DNA of 64,000 nt. Source: an uncultured Eubacteriaceae bacterium. Lineage in GTDB: Bacteria > Bacillota > Clostridia > Lachnospirales > CAG-274. The stretch lies in assembly GCA_946497035.1 (NCBI GenBank), contig CAMMIW010000004.1, positions 1 through 64,000 of the forward strand, written 5' to 3'. Positions 43,707 through 54,779 of this stretch are shown piece after piece (within the stretch, counting starts at the first letter, position 1; each line of letters opens with the position of its first letter). The notes beneath the pieces are model-generated. The model did no database searches, had not been told where the DNA came from, and saw nothing but the letters and a program-made list of their open reading frames with translations. The position numbers and the translations under genes are program-made.

Positions 43707-44828
43707 ATGGCAGGACTAAAACTTAAAAACATTGTAAAAAAATATGATAATGGCTTTGAAGCAGTTAAAAATTTTAATTTAGATATTGAAGATAGAGAGT
43801 TTATCGTTTTTGTAGGTCCATCTGGTTGTGGTAAATCTACTACACTTAGAATGATAGCAGGACTTGAAGAAATATCTAGCGGTGAATTATACATAGGCGA
43901 TAGAATTGTAAATGATGTTGCACCTAAAGATAGAAACATTGCAATGGTTTTTCAAAACTATGCGTTATATCCACATATGACTGTTTATGATAATATGGCT
44001 TTTGCTCTTAAAATTAGAAAAGTTCCTAAAGATGAAATTGACAAAAAGGTTAAAGCGGCAGCAGCAATTTTAGATATTGAGCATCTTTTAGATAGAAAAC
44101 CAAAGGCTCTTTCTGGTGGGCAAAGACAAAGGGTAGCTATGGGGCGTGCTATTGTTCGTAGCCCAGAGGTATTTTTAATGGACGAACCTTTATCAAACCT
44201 TGATGCTAAGCTTAGAGGACAGATGCGTATTGAAATTGCAAAGCTTTATCATGAGCTTAATACAACATTTATTTACGTTACTCACGATCAAACAGAAGCT
44301 ATGACTCTTGGTACAAGAATTGTTGTTATGAAAGATGGCGTTATACAACAAGTAGATTCTCCAAAAGAGATTTATGAAAATCCACAAAATATTTTCGTAG
44401 CAGGTTTTATAGGTATGCCACAAATGAACTTTTTAGATGCTAATGTTGTTGAAAAAGGTGGCAAAGTATTAGTTAGTGTTTTAGGTAAAGAAATTGAATT
44501 ATCTACAGAAAAACAAAATGTATTAAAAGAAAATGGATATGTAGGTAAAGAGGTTATTTTAGGTATTAGACCAGAAAATATTAAATGTCTTATTAACAAC
44601 ATTACAGCAGATGGTAATACGGTATTTAAATCTAAAATAGAAGTTTATGAAAACTTAGGTGCTGAAACATATCTTCATATAGAAGAAAATAAAAAACAAA
44701 TTATTATTAAAACAGCTACTGTTGATAATGCACCAACAACTGGTGATATTGAATATATGTTTGACTTAAATAAAGTATATCTTTTTGATAAAGATACAGA
44801 AGAAACTATATTTAATAGAAAAAAATAA
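43707..44828 (+). CDS. Sugar ABC transporter ATPase, MsmX/UgpC type
   Basis: 373 residues. Walker A is GPSGCGKSTT, signature LSGGQRQRVAMGRA, Walker B FLMDEPLSNLDAKLR, switch THDQTEAMTLG. A TOBE/regulatory domain fills residues ~240-373 (QVDSPKEIYENPQNIFVAGFIG onward). No permeases or binding protein are adjacent, so it is probably a shared ATPase serving several sugar importers, as MsmX does in Bacillus. ATG 43707 follows AGGAGG. Confidence 0.92.
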   Translation: MAGLKLKNIVKKYDNGFEAVKNFNLDIEDREFIVFVGPSGCGKSTTLRMIAGLEEISSGELYIGDRIVNDVAPKDRNIAMVFQNYALYPHMTVYDNMAFALKIRKVPKDEIDKKVKAAAAILDIEHLLDRKPKALSGGQRQRVAMGRAIVRSPEVFLMDEPLSNLDAKLRGQMRIEIAKLYHELNTTFIYVTHDQTEAMTLGTRIVVMKDGVIQQVDSPKEIYENPQNIFVAGFIGMPQMNFLDANVVEKGGKVLVSVLGKEIELSTEKQNVLKENGYVGKEVILGIRPENIKCLINNITADGNTVFKSKIEVYENLGAETYLHIEENKKQIIIKTATVDNAPTTGDIEYMFDLNKVYLFDKDTEETIFNRKK

Positions 44829-44843
44829 TGAAAATGATAAATA

Positions 44844-44873
44844 AAAAAGGTATGATATATATCATACCTTTTT
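44844..44873 (+). terminator. Intrinsic terminator after the sugar ATPase
   Basis: A 13-bp perfect stem (44844-44856 with 44861-44873), ATAT loop. The A- and T-rich arms suit termination on either strand. Confidence 0.85.
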
Positions 44874-44942
44874 ATATATTTCATAATAAAATAAAAAAAT
44901 TATACCTTATGAAATAAATTTGGACAAAATGTTAAAATACTG

Positions 44943-44971
44943 TTGACAAATAATAGTAATTGTGATAGAAT
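44943..44971 (+). promoter_or_regulatory. Promoter of rpoB-rpoC
   Basis: Perfect TTGACA (44943-44948), 17-nt spacer, extended TGA-TAGAAT (-10 at 44966-44971). It gives a leader of about 265 nt. Confidence 0.8.
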
Positions 44972-44978
44972 AAAAAGA

Positions 44979-45241
44979 CGTATCAATTAGATATTAATGG
45001 TTAATTTTAATGTATTATTTTAACAAAATATCTATTTTAAAACGCTTTGTTACTCTAGTAAAATTAGAAAAGGATGTATTTATATTATGTATTACAACCA
45101 TTCAATTTAACTTTATATTATATTATTAGCCGAACGCAATTTTTTAAAAATTATGTAGTTTTCGGTGGTTTTTTGCGTTTTAAATATTAATATTAAAATA
45201 AAAGCTTTTTAGCTTAAAATATATTTAAGGAGTGTAGTGCC
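44979..45241 (+). promoter_or_regulatory. Long rpoB leader with competing stems
   Basis: Two mutually exclusive stems share A45133-A45134: AACGCAA (45133-45139) with TTGCGTT (45173-45179), and CCGAA (45130-45134) with TTCGG (45161-45165), the latter followed by TGG and TTTTTT like a terminator. A 7-codon ORF (45087-45110, MYYNHSI) with AAGGATG upstream could be a leader peptide. No rplJ-rplL precedes rpoB. Function is inferred, not shown. Confidence 0.45.
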
Positions 45242-48200
45242 GTGGAGAAAAGTAGAATACAGCCAATTAAGCTAGGCGACGTTGTTCGTATGAGCTACTC
45301 AAGAATTGACGAAGTTTTAGAAATGCCTAATCTTCTTGCTCTTCAAAAAGATAGCTATGATTGGTTTATTGAAGAAGGTCTTAAAGAAGTGTTTGAAGAT
45401 ATATCACCAATAACAGACCATAGCAACAACCTTATACTTGAGTTTATTGGGTTTAAATTAGATGCAGAACCTAGATATTCTATAGCAGAATGTAAGGAAA
45501 GAGATGCCACTTATGCAACAGCTTTAAGGGTAAAAACTAGACTTACTAATAAAAAAGATGACGAAATTAAAGAACAAGAAATTTTTATGGGTGATTTTCC
45601 ATTAATGACAGATACAGGTACGTTTGTTATAAATGGTGCAGAGCGTGTTATAGTTAGCCAGCTTGTTCGTTCTCCTGGTATCTATTATGCTATGGAAAAA
45701 GATAAGGTTGGTAAAAACCTTATAAGTTCTACTGTTATACCTAATAGAGGGGCTTGGCTAGAATATGAAACAGACTCTAATGATGTATTTTATGTTAGGG
45801 TAGATAGAAACCGTAAATTGCCTGTAACTTCTTTAATCCGTGCTTTAGGTATTGGCACAGACGAAGAAATTATCCAATATTTTGGAGAAGAAGGCAAAAT
45901 TTTTGCAACTATAGAAAAAGATATAGCTAAAACATATGAAGAAGGATTATTAGAAGTTTATAAAAAAATAAGACCAGGTGAGCCACCAACGGTAGAAAGT
46001 GCTCAATCGTTACTTACAAGCATGTTTTATGATCCTAAAAGATACGATTTAGCTCGTGTTGGTAGATATAAATTTAATAAAAAATTATCTTATAAAAATA
46101 GAGCAAAAGGTTTTAAACTTGCAGAAAATGTGGTAGATACATCTACTGGTGAAATTTTAGCTAACGAAGGCGAAAAAATTACTAATGAGATAGCAGATAA
46201 AATTCAAAATGCAGGGATACCATACATTAATATATATGTAGAAGAAGATAAAGTTTGCAAGGTAATAGGTAACCTTACTGTAGATGCAACAGAATATTTA
46301 AAAGCTTTTGGTCTTACTAAAGATCAAGTGGGAATTAAAGAGGATTTTTATTATCCTGTTTTATTAGAGCTACTTGAAATGGCAGAAGATAAAGATGATT
46401 TAATGTATAAAATACAGTCAAACCTTCAAAGATTAGTTCCTAAACATATTACTTTTGAAGATATTATGGCGAGTATTAATTATAATATACATTTAGATTA
46501 TGGTGTTGGTGCAGAAGATGATATAGATCACCTTGGTAATAGACGTATTAGAGCAGTTGGTGAGCTTTTACAAAACCAATTTAGAATAGGTCTTTCTCGT
46601 ATGGAAAGAGTTGTAAAAGAAAGAATGAACACACAAACGTTAGAAACTATCACGCCACAAGCTTTAATAAATATTAAACCTGTAACAGCAGTTATAAAAG
46701 AATTTTTTGGTAGTTCTCAGTTATCACAGTTTATGGATCAAAATAATCCGCTTAGTGAAATGACACATAAACGTCGTTTATCTGCTTTAGGTCCTGGTGG
46801 TTTATCTAGAGATAGAGCAGGCTTTGAGGTTAGAGACGTACATACTTCTCACTATGGACGTATGTGCCCTATAGAAACACCTGAAGGTCCTAACATCGGT
46901 CTTATAAACTCTCTTGCTACTTTTGCTAAAATAAATCAATATGGCTTTATAGAAGCACCTTATAGAAAAATAGATAAATCTGGTGATGTGCCTAGAGTTA
47001 TTAACGAATTTATATATATTACAGCAGATGAAGAAGAAAACTATGTTATAGCTCAAGCTAACGAGCCTTTAAATGAAAATGGAGAATTTATTCATCCTAA
47101 AGTTACTGCTCGTCTTGGTGAAGATAACGTGGAAATAGAGCCAAGCAAAATAGATCTTATGGACGTTTCTCCTAAACAGCTTGTTTCTGTTGCTACTGCT
47201 TTAATACCTTTCCTTGAAAATGATGACGTTACAAGAGCTTTAATGGGATCAAATATGCAACGTCAGGCGGTTCCTCTTTTAACGACAGAAGCTCCTGTTG
47301 TTGGTACTGGTATGGAGCATAAAACAGCTAAAGACTCTGGTGTGGTTATAGTAGCTAAAAATGATGGTATTATAGAAAAAGTAGATGCATCAGAAATTGT
47401 TATAAAAACAAATGAAGGTAGAAAAGATAGATATAAGCTTAGTAAATTTAAAAGAAGTAACCAAAGTAACTGTATGAACCAAAAACCTATCGTTTCTAAA
47501 GGACAAGTGGTAAAAGCAGGAGATATAATAGCAGATGGGCCTTCTACAAAAGATGGAGAGCTTGCTCTTGGTAAAAACCCACTTATAGGTTTTATGACTT
47601 GGGAAGGTTATAACTATGAAGATGCTGTTTTACTTAGTGAAAGGCTTGTAGCAGAAGATGTTTACACTTCTATTCATATAGAAGAATATGAATGTGAGGC
47701 TAGAGATACTAAGCTTGGACCTGAAGAAATAACAAGAGATATACCAAACGTTGGGGACGACGCATTAAGAGATTTAACAGAAAGTGGTATTATTAGAATA
47801 GGTGCAGAAGTTGCTCCTAATGATATTCTTGTAGGTAAAGTTACACCAAAAGGAGAGACAGAACTTACAGCAGAAGAAAGACTTTTAAGAGCTATTTTTG
47901 GTGAAAAAGCTCGTGAGGTTAGAGATACATCTTTAAGAGTTCCACACGGTGAATGTGGTATAATTGTAGATGTTAAAATATTTACACGTGAAAATGGAGA
48001 TGAATTGCCACCAGGTGTTAATAAGCTTGTGCGTGTTTATATAGCACAAAAAAGAAAAATATCAGTTGGTGATAAAATGGCAGGACGCCACGGTAACAAA
48101 GGGGTTGTATCTCGTGTGTTACCTGTTGAAGATATGCCTTTCTTACCAAATGGTAGACCACTTGATATAGTTTTAAATCCTCTTGGGGTTCCTTCTCGTA

Positions 48201-49132
48201 TGAACATTGGGCAAGTATTAGAGATACATTTATCTTTAGCGGCTAAAGTTTTAGATTGGAAAATTGCTACACCAGTATTTGACGGTGCTAACGAAGAAGA
48301 TATTATGGAAACTTTAGAACTTGCAAATGATTATGCTAATGCTCCTTGGGAAGAATTTGAAGCTAAATGGAAAGACAAACTTAATGATGAAATATTTGAA
48401 TATTTAGATAAAAATAAAGCACATAGAGAAGAATGGCGTGGTGTTAAGCTTAACCATACAGGTAAAATAAAGCTTAGAGATGGTAGAACAGGAGAAGAAT
48501 TTGACAATGCTACAACAGTAGGATTTATGCACTACCTTAAATTACACCACCTTGTAGATGATAAGATCCACGCTCGTTCAACAGGTCCTTATTCTTTAGT
48601 TACACAACAACCACTTGGCGGTAAAGCTCAATTTGGTGGACAAAGATTTGGTGAGATGGAGGTTTGGGCATTAGAAGCTTATGGTGCATCCTATACTTTA
48701 CAAGAAATATTAACAGTAAAATCTGATGATATAGTAGGCCGTGTTAAAACATATGAAGCTATTGTTAAAGGTGAAAATATTCCAGAACCTGGTGTTCCAG
48801 AATCATTTAAAGTATTATTAAAAGAGCTTCAAGCTTTAGGCTTAGATGTTCGTGTTCTTTTAGAAGATTCTACAGAGGTAGAAATAAAAGAATCTGTTGA
48901 AGACGGTGATACTATATCTGTAAATGTAAATATCGAAGGTACAGAAGAAGACGATAGCCAAGATATTTTTGCGAATGTTTTACAAAATAATATTGTTATA
49001 GATGATATGGTAGACTATGATGAGGTAGATCCTGTAGAAGAAATATTATTAGAAGAAGATATGGACTTAGACATAGACTTTGATGATGATATTTTTGCAG
49101 ATTTTGATGATGAAGATAAATTTGATGAATAA
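45242..49132 (+). CDS. rpoB: RNA polymerase beta subunit
   Basis: 1296 residues. The rifampicin pocket reads [30 protein letters not shown], described here in two overlapping parts: FMDQNNPL and [13 protein letters not shown]. Asp516, His526 and Ser531 (E. coli numbering) are wild type, so rifampicin sensitivity is expected. [12 protein letters not shown] and [24 protein letters not shown] are intact. The C-terminus carries an unusually acidic tail (about 60 residues rich in D/E). The start is GTG 45242 after AAGGAG. It is not preceded by rplJ-rplL. Confidence 0.98.
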   Translation: MEKSRIQPIKLGDVVRMSYSRIDEVLEMPNLLALQKDSYDWFIEEGLKEVFEDISPITDHSNNLILEFIGFKLDAEPRYSIAECKERDATYATALRVKTRLTNKKDDEIKEQEIFMGDFPLMTDTGTFVINGAERVIVSQLVRSPGIYYAMEKDKVGKNLISSTVIPNRGAWLEYETDSNDVFYVRVDRNRKLPVTSLIRALGIGTDEEIIQYFGEEGKIFATIEKDIAKTYEEGLLEVYKKIRPGEPPTVESAQSLLTSMFYDPKRYDLARVGRYKFNKKLSYKNRAKGFKLAENVVDTSTGEILANEGEKITNEIADKIQNAGIPYINIYVEEDKVCKVIGNLTVDATEYLKAFGLTKDQVGIKEDFYYPVLLELLEMAEDKDDLMYKIQSNLQRLVPKHITFEDIMASINYNIHLDYGVGAEDDIDHLGNRRIRAVGELLQNQFRIGLSRMERVVKERMNTQTLETITPQALINIKPVTAVIKEFFGSSQLSQFMDQNNPLSEMTHKRRLSALGPGGLSRDRAGFEVRDVHTSHYGRMCPIETPEGPNIGLINSLATFAKINQYGFIEAPYRKIDKSGDVPRVINEFIYITADEEENYVIAQANEPLNENGEFIHPKVTARLGEDNVEIEPSKIDLMDVSPKQLVSVATALIPFLENDDVTRALMGSNMQRQAVPLLTTEAPVVGTGMEHKTAKDSGVVIVAKNDGIIEKVDASEIVIKTNEGRKDRYKLSKFKRSNQSNCMNQKPIVSKGQVVKAGDIIADGPSTKDGELALGKNPLIGFMTWEGYNYEDAVLLSERLVAEDVYTSIHIEEYECEARDTKLGPEEITRDIPNVGDDALRDLTESGIIRIGAEVAPNDILVGKVTPKGETELTAEERLLRAIFGEKAREVRDTSLRVPHGECGIIVDVKIFTRENGDELPPGVNKLVRVYIAQKRKISVGDKMAGRHGNKGVVSRVLPVEDMPFLPNGRPLDIVLNPLGVPSRMNIGQVLEIHLSLAAKVLDWKIATPVFDGANEEDIMETLELANDYANAPWEEFEAKWKDKLNDEIFEYLDKNKAHREEWRGVKLNHTGKIKLRDGRTGEEFDNATTVGFMHYLKLHHLVDDKIHARSTGPYSLVTQQPLGGKAQFGGQRFGEMEVWALEAYGASYTLQEILTVKSDDIVGRVKTYEAIVKGENIPEPGVPESFKVLLKELQALGLDVRVLLEDSTEVEIKESVEDGDTISVNVNIEGTEEDDSQDIFANVLQNNIVIDDMVDYDEVDPVEEILLEEDMDLDIDFDDDIFADFDDEDKFDE

Positions 49133-49153
49133 TAGAAAGGAGAAAGGCGTTAT

Positions 49154-52100
49154 ATGAGTACACAAAATAGTGAACAATCTATAATTTTTGATTCTATTAA
49201 GATTGGGTTAGCATCTCCTGAAAAAATAAGAGAATGGTCTAGAGGCGAGGTTAAAAAACCTGAAACTATAAACTATAGAACATTAAAACCTGAAAAAGAT
49301 GGTCTTTTTTGTGAAAGAATATTTGGCCCACAAAGAGACTGGGAATGTCATTGTGGAAAATTTAAAAGAGTTAGATATAAAGGCATTGTTTGTGATAGAT
49401 GTGGCGTTGAAATAACAAAATCTAAAGTAAGGAGAGAGAGAATGGGGCATATTGAACTTGCTGCCCCAGTATCTCATATTTGGTACTTTAAAGGTATACC
49501 TAGCCGTATGGGTATTATACTTGGTATGAGCCCTAGAGCTTTAGAAAAAATATTATATTTTGCAAGTTATGTTGTTTTAGATGCAGGTAACACTTCTTTA
49601 TCTTACAAAGACCTTTTAACAGAAAAAGAATATAGAGAAGCATACGATAAATTTGGTAACACTTTTACCGTTGGTATGGGTGCAGAAGCTGTTAAAATTC
49701 TTTTACAACAAATAGACTTAGAAAAAGAATCTAAAGAGCTTAAAGCTCAACTTAAAGATAGTACAGGACAAAAAAGAATTAGAATAATTAAAAAATTAGA
49801 AGTTATAGAATCTTTTAGAGTTTCTAATAATAAACCAGAATGGATGATTTTAGATAATCTACCAGTAATACCGCCAGATATTAGGCCAATGGTTCAGCTT
49901 GATGGTGGTAGGTTTGCAACATCAGATTTAAATGATCTTTATAGAAGAGTTATAAATAGAAATAACCGTCTTAAAAGACTTTTAGATTTAGGTGCACCAG
50001 ATATTATTGTAAGAAACGAAAAAAGAATGTTACAAGAGGCGGTAGACGCTCTTATCGATAATGGTAGAAGAGGTAGACCAGTTACAGGTCCTGGTAACAG
50101 AAGCTTAAAATCTCTTTCTGATTTATTAAAAGGTAAGCAAGGACGTTTTAGACAAAACCTTTTAGGTAAGCGTGTTGATTACTCTGGACGTTCTGTTATC
50201 GTTGTTGGTCCTAACCTTAAAATATATCAATGTGGTTTACCAAAAGAAATGGCTATAGAGCTATTTAAACCTTTTGTTATGAAAAAACTTGTTGAAGACG
50301 GTATTTCTCATAATATAAAATCTGCTAAACGTATGGTAGAAAGGTTGCAAAGAGAAGTTTGGGACGTTTTAGAAGAAGTTATTAAAGAGCATCCTGTTAT
50401 GTTAAACCGTGCACCTACTCTTCATAGACTTGGTATACAAGCTTTTGAGCCTGTTTTAGTAGAAGGCCGTGCTTTAAAGCTACACCCACTTGTTTGTACT
50501 GCTTATAATGCTGACTTTGACGGTGATCAAATGGCCGTTCACGTTCCTTTATCTGTTGAGGCTCAAGCAGAGTGTAGATTTTTATTACTTGCGCCTAATA
50601 ACCTTTTAAAACCATCAGACGGTGAACCTGTTACAGTTCCTTCTCAAGATATGGTTCTTGGCATTTATTATTTAACCCTTGAAAAAGACGGAGAAAAAGG
50701 GGAAGGTAAAATATTTAAAGATGAAAACGAAGCTATTTTAGCTTACGATAACCATATAGTTAGCTTACACGCTAAAATTAAAGTTAGAAGAACTATTACA
50801 AATGAAGATGGTACTAAAGAAAGCAAGCTTGTAGATACTACTGTTGGTAGGGTAATATTTAACGAAATAATACCACAAGATATAGGCTTTGTTGATAGAA
50901 CAAAAGATGAACATAAATTTGATTTTGAAATAGACTTTTTATGTGATAAAAAAGCTTTAGGTAAAATTATTAACCGTTGTATAAACAAACATTCTGCTAC
51001 AGATACTGCTAAAATGTTAGATAATATTAAAAACTTAGGTTTTAAATTTTCTACAAAAGGTGCTTTAACCGTTTCTGTATCTGATATGGAAATACCAGCA
51101 GAGAAAGAAGGCTTTTTAGAAGAAGCCGATAAAGAGGTTGATAAAATTACTAAAATGTTTAGAAGAGGTCTTATGACAGATGAAGAAAGACATTTTAAAG
51201 TAATTAAAGCTTGGGAAACAGCAGACGATAAAATAACTAACGCACTTTTAGCAGGTCTTGGTAAATATAACGATATTTATATGATGGCTCATTCTGGTGC
51301 AAGGGGTTCTAATAGACAGATTAAACAGTTAGCTGGTATGCGTGGTCTTATGGCATCACCTTCTGGTGAAACTATTGAGCTTCCTATCAAAGCTAACTTC
51401 CGTGAGGGTCTTACAGTTCAAGAATACTTTATCTCTGCCCACGGTGCTAGAAAAGGTCTTTCAGATACTGCTCTTAGAACAGCCGATTCAGGTTATTTAA
51501 CAAGAAGACTTGTAGATGTATCTCAAGATATTATTATTAGAGAGTTTGACTGTGCCGAAGAAACAGGAGAAGTGCCTGGAATGTGGGTTAAAGCATTTAT
51601 GGATGGACAAGAAACTATTGAACCTTTAGCAGATAGAATAAGAGGTAGATATTCGGTAGAAGAAATTAGAAATCCAGAAAATGGTGAAATAATTGTAGAA
51701 GCAGACACTATGATAACACCAGACCAAGCAGATTTAATCGAAAAATTAGGTATAGAAAAAGTATTTATAAGAAATATTTTAGCTTGTAGATCTAGAAAAG
51801 GTGTTTGCTCTAAATGTTATGGAGCTAATATGGCTAGTGGCCGTGTTGTTAGAATAGGTGAGGCGGTAGGTATTATTGCTGCCCAATCTATCGGTGAGCC
51901 TGGTACACAGCTTACAATGCGTACATTCCATACAGGTGGTGTTTCTGGTGGTACTGACCTTACACAAGGTCTTCCTCGTGTTGATGAGTTATTTGAAGCT
52001 AGAAAACCAAAAGGTCTTGCTATAATAGCAGAATTTGGCGGTAGAGTTACTATTACAGAAACTAAAAATAAACGTGAAGTTACTGTTATGGCAGATAACG

Positions 52101-52729
52101 GTGAAATTAAAGAATATCTTATACCTTATGGCTCTCGTATAAAAGTGTTAAACGGCGATTATATAGATGCGGGAGATGAGCTTACAGAAGGTAGCGTTAA
52201 CCCTCACGATATACTTAGAATTAAAGGTATTAGAGGTGTTCAAGATTATATGATTCAAGAGGTACAAAGAGTTTACCGCTTGCAAGGGGTTGACATTAAC
52301 GATAAACATATCGAGGTTATCGTTAGACAAATGCTTAAAAGAACTAAAATTGAAGAGCCAGGCGATACAGACTTTTTACCAGGTAGCTTAATAGACTGGT
52401 TAGAGTATGATGAGACTAATAATCGTATGGAAGAAGAAGGCTTAGAAAAAGCTAATGGTAGCCGTGTTCTTTTAGGTATAACAAAAGCAGCTCTTGCTAC
52501 AGAATCTTTCCTTTCTGCTGCATCTTTCCAAGAAACTACAAAAGTTCTTACAGAGGCAGCTATAAAAGGTAAGGTAGATCCTCTTATTGGCCTTAAAGAA
52601 AACGTTATTATAGGTAAGCTTATACCAGCAGGTACAGGTATGCAAACTTATAGAAAAATAGATTTAAAATTAGAAAAAGATAAAGAATTAGCTGAAGAAA
52701 TTGGCGATTTATCTGAAGAAACTTATTAA
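49154..52729 (+). CDS. rpoC: RNA polymerase beta' subunit
   Basis: 1191 residues. The N-terminal zinc site ([20 protein letters not shown]), the catalytic magnesium motif [12 protein letters not shown], the second zinc site (C...[11 protein letters not shown]), and the trigger loop ([23 protein letters not shown]) are all present. ATG 49154 follows AAGGAGAAAGG. It is cotranscribed with rpoB; rpsL-rpsG-fusA-tuf, which normally follow, lie 47-50 kb upstream of its end. Confidence 0.98.
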   Translation: MSTQNSEQSIIFDSIKIGLASPEKIREWSRGEVKKPETINYRTLKPEKDGLFCERIFGPQRDWECHCGKFKRVRYKGIVCDRCGVEITKSKVRRERMGHIELAAPVSHIWYFKGIPSRMGIILGMSPRALEKILYFASYVVLDAGNTSLSYKDLLTEKEYREAYDKFGNTFTVGMGAEAVKILLQQIDLEKESKELKAQLKDSTGQKRIRIIKKLEVIESFRVSNNKPEWMILDNLPVIPPDIRPMVQLDGGRFATSDLNDLYRRVINRNNRLKRLLDLGAPDIIVRNEKRMLQEAVDALIDNGRRGRPVTGPGNRSLKSLSDLLKGKQGRFRQNLLGKRVDYSGRSVIVVGPNLKIYQCGLPKEMAIELFKPFVMKKLVEDGISHNIKSAKRMVERLQREVWDVLEEVIKEHPVMLNRAPTLHRLGIQAFEPVLVEGRALKLHPLVCTAYNADFDGDQMAVHVPLSVEAQAECRFLLLAPNNLLKPSDGEPVTVPSQDMVLGIYYLTLEKDGEKGEGKIFKDENEAILAYDNHIVSLHAKIKVRRTITNEDGTKESKLVDTTVGRVIFNEIIPQDIGFVDRTKDEHKFDFEIDFLCDKKALGKIINRCINKHSATDTAKMLDNIKNLGFKFSTKGALTVSVSDMEIPAEKEGFLEEADKEVDKITKMFRRGLMTDEERHFKVIKAWETADDKITNALLAGLGKYNDIYMMAHSGARGSNRQIKQLAGMRGLMASPSGETIELPIKANFREGLTVQEYFISAHGARKGLSDTALRTADSGYLTRRLVDVSQDIIIREFDCAEETGEVPGMWVKAFMDGQETIEPLADRIRGRYSVEEIRNPENGEIIVEADTMITPDQADLIEKLGIEKVFIRNILACRSRKGVCSKCYGANMASGRVVRIGEAVGIIAAQSIGEPGTQLTMRTFHTGGVSGGTDLTQGLPRVDELFEARKPKGLAIIAEFGGRVTITETKNKREVTVMADNGEIKEYLIPYGSRIKVLNGDYIDAGDELTEGSVNPHDILRIKGIRGVQDYMIQEVQRVYRLQGVDINDKHIEVIVRQMLKRTKIEEPGDTDFLPGSLIDWLEYDETNNRMEEEGLEKANGSRVLLGITKAALATESFLSAASFQETTKVLTEAAIKGKVDPLIGLKENVIIGKLIPAGTGMQTYRKIDLKLEKDKELAEEIGDLSEETY

Positions 52730-52737
52730 AAATTTTT

Positions 52738-52770
52738 TAGACTGTAGAAACTTTCTACAGTCTATTTTAT
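52738..52770. terminator. Bidirectional terminator hairpin, TGTAGA family (copy 4)
   Basis: An 11-bp perfect stem TAGACTGTAGA/TCTACAGTCTA (52738-52748 with 52754-52764), then TTTTAT. It is 9 nt after the rpoC stop. Confidence 0.88.
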
Positions 52771-52784
52771 ATTAAAATAAATAT

Positions 52785-52825
52785 AAAAAGTTAAGGTTAT
52801 AGAAAATCTACAACCTTAACTTTTT
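52785..52825. terminator. Bidirectional terminator hairpin, TGTAGA family (copy 5)
   Basis: A 14-bp outer stem (52785-52798 with 52812-52825), one A-C mismatch (52799/52811), then 4 bp and an AAA loop. The left arm reads ATAGA where the right arm predicts GTAGA, as if one base had mutated. It serves the minus-strand wecA gene, whose stop it overlaps. Confidence 0.85.
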
Positions 52826-53849
52826 ATTGTGTACGATTTTTATATACATACATCATTAACATTAGAATTAAGAAAAATATAAAAACAACAATAGTAGCTT
52901 GATAATTTTGTATAGCTATAAGTATAGCTATAATAGCACTAAATAAGCTAAGACCATATAATATAATAACGGCTTGTTTGTGGCTATATCCACTATCAAT
53001 AAGTCTATGGTGTAAATGACCTCTATCGGCGCTCATTAAAGGTTTTCTATTTATAGCTCTTCTTATCATAGCAAATAAAGTATCCAATATAGGTAAAGCA
53101 ACTGCTAATATAGATATAACAATAGATAAAACAGCATAGCTTTTATATACACCTATACAAGATGTAACAGCTAATACATAGCCTAAAAATGTTGAGCCTG
53201 TATCTCCCATATATATTTCGGCAGGGCTAAAATTTCTAGGTAAAAAGCCTAAGCAAGATCCAGCTAATATAGCAGTTAAAATAACTGCTAGGTTGCTACC
53301 AGATATTACACATAGTATCATAAGGCATAAAGATGCTATAGAAGCCACACCAGCAGCAAGACCATCAACACCATCTATAAGATTTACCGCATTTATAAGA
53401 CCTATAACCCATACCATAGTTATTAAAGCATTAAAAGGCCTTAAATATTGCCAAAAAGGCCAAGACATAACGTCTATCCTTGTGCCTGTAAATACAACTA
53501 TTGCAGCTACTAATAATTGAACAATAAATTTTATTTTTGGTGATAGCTCATAAATATCATCAAAAATACCAAGTATTACTATTAATATACCACCTGTTAA
53601 AAAACCAAAAAATTGTTTTGTATGAAAATCTTCTATAAAAAAAGATAAAATAATTACAGATGATATAAAACCTAAAAATATAGCTAGTCCACCAATTCTC
53701 GGCATAGGCTCTTTGTTTAAACCACGTGATTTTGGATAATCTATAGCTTTTATTTTAAAAGCAATTTTTTTAGCAAAAGGTGTTGTAAGCATAGAAATTG
53801 CAAAAGCTATAAAAAAACCAGCTAAATATAATAACCAATTATGCTCCAA
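52824..53849 (-). CDS. Undecaprenyl-phosphate GlcNAc-1-phosphate transferase (WecA/TagO family)
   Basis: A 341-residue, about eleven-helix enzyme. Conserved cytoplasmic loops are PRIGGLAIFLGF, NLIDGVDGLAAG (substrate Asp pair), MGDTGSTFLGY and HLHHRLIDSG, the last being typical of WecA/TagO rather than MraY. It loads a sugar phosphate on the lipid carrier to begin teichoic acid or other wall-glycan synthesis. The start is TTG 53849 with AAGGAGG at 53857-53863. Confidence 0.92.
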   Translation of the reverse strand: MEHNWLLYLAGFFIAFAISMLTTPFAKKIAFKIKAIDYPKSRGLNKEPMPRIGGLAIFLGFISSVIILSFFIEDFHTKQFFGFLTGGILIVILGIFDDIYELSPKIKFIVQLLVAAIVVFTGTRIDVMSWPFWQYLRPFNALITMVWVIGLINAVNLIDGVDGLAAGVASIASLCLMILCVISGSNLAVILTAILAGSCLGFLPRNFSPAEIYMGDTGSTFLGYVLAVTSCIGVYKSYAVLSIVISILAVALPILDTLFAMIRRAINRKPLMSADRGHLHHRLIDSGYSHKQAVIILYGLSLFSAIIAILIAIQNYQATIVVFIFFLILMLMMYVYKNRTQ

Positions 53850-53856
53850 AAAAAAA

Positions 53857-53875
53857 CCTCCTTATCAGGATAAGG
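53857..53875 (-). promoter_or_regulatory. Hairpin overlapping the wecA/tagO ribosome site
   Basis: CCTTAT (53860-53865) and ATAAGG (53870-53875) pair around a 4-nt loop. The stem includes the AAGG of the Shine-Dalgarno (complement of 53857-53863). A mild translational control is possible. Confidence 0.35.
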
Positions 53876-53901
53876 CTCTTTTTTATTTTTAATTAAAATG
53901 G

Positions 53902-53929
53902 TTTATAACAAACGTATTAATGTTATCAA
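53902..53929 (-). promoter_or_regulatory. Promoter of the wecA/tagO gene
   Basis: On the minus strand TTGATA (53924-53929), 16-nt spacer, extended TGT-TATAAA (53902-53907). The rest of the 53930-54138 spacer is AT-rich with no ORF and no convincing terminator for upp. Confidence 0.55.
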
Positions 53930-54138
53930 AAGGGATAGGATATATACCCTAATAATTAAAAAAGAACCATTAAAATTAAGCTATTACTTAATATTTTATA
54001 GTAAAAATTATATTACATTTTTTAGGTTTATATAAAATAATTTAAAAAACCAAATTTAATTAATTTTTATTAAGTAAAATATTTAATAATAGCTATTTTT
54101 AAATAAAAGATAGAACCTTTAAATAATTAATTTAATTT

Positions 54139-54768
54139 TTATTTTGTTCCAAAAATTCTATCTCCCGCATCTCCAAGCCCTGGTATTATATATCCATGTT
54201 CATCTAAATGGTCATCTAAAGCTGCTGTATAAATATCTATATCAGGGTGAGCCTCGCTAACTTTTTGAACACCTTCTGGAGAAGCTATTAAACATAAAAA
54301 TTTAATATTTTTAAAGCCACGCTCTTTTATAAATTGCATAGCGGCTATTGCCGTGCCACCTGTAGCAAGCATAGGATCTACAAGCAATATATCTGTGTTA
54401 GCAGGATCAGAAGATGGCAATTTACAATAATATTCTACTGGTAAAAGTGTTTCTGGATCTCTATAAAGGCCAATATGACCAACACTAGCATTAGGTATTA
54501 AATTTAATATACCGTCAACCATACCAAGCCCTGCTCTTAATATAGGAACTATACCAACTTTTTTATTTAAAACATTTCCTTTTGTTTTACAAAGAACAGA
54601 TTGTACCTCTATTTCTTTTGTTTCTAAATCTTTTGTTGCTTCATAACAAATAAAGCTAGCTATTTCAGATACAAGCTCTCTAAACTCTTTATTACCTGTA
54701 TTTATATCTCTAAGCATAGTAACTTTACTTTGCACAACAGGGTGCTCTACTATGTATAATTTACTCAA
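54139..54768 (-). CDS. upp: Uracil phosphoribosyltransferase
   Basis: 209 residues, the usual length. It converts uracil and PRPP to UMP in pyrimidine salvage. The PRPP loop [10 protein letters not shown], the N-terminal PILRAGLGM region and the C-terminal uracil-site [13 protein letters not shown] are intact. TTG 54768 is chosen because AGGAGTGA sits 6 nt upstream; GTG 54777 overlaps that site. Last gene of the SEC-C/sua5/phosphatase-RpiB/upp cluster, an order close to Bacillus ywlC-ywlE-ywlF...upp. Confidence 0.96.
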   Translation of the reverse strand: MSKLYIVEHPVVQSKVTMLRDINTGNKEFRELVSEIASFICYEATKDLETKEIEVQSVLCKTKGNVLNKKVGIVPILRAGLGMVDGILNLIPNASVGHIGLYRDPETLLPVEYYCKLPSSDPANTDILLVDPMLATGGTAIAAMQFIKERGFKNIKFLCLIASPEGVQKVSEAHPDIDIYTAALDDHLDEHGYIIPGLGDAGDRIFGTK

Positions 54769-54779
54769 AAAAATCACTC

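Noticed and set aside
46700-46810. Rifampicin-resistance substitution in rpoB
   Set aside because: Asp516, His526 and Ser531 equivalents ([21 protein letters not shown]) are wild type.
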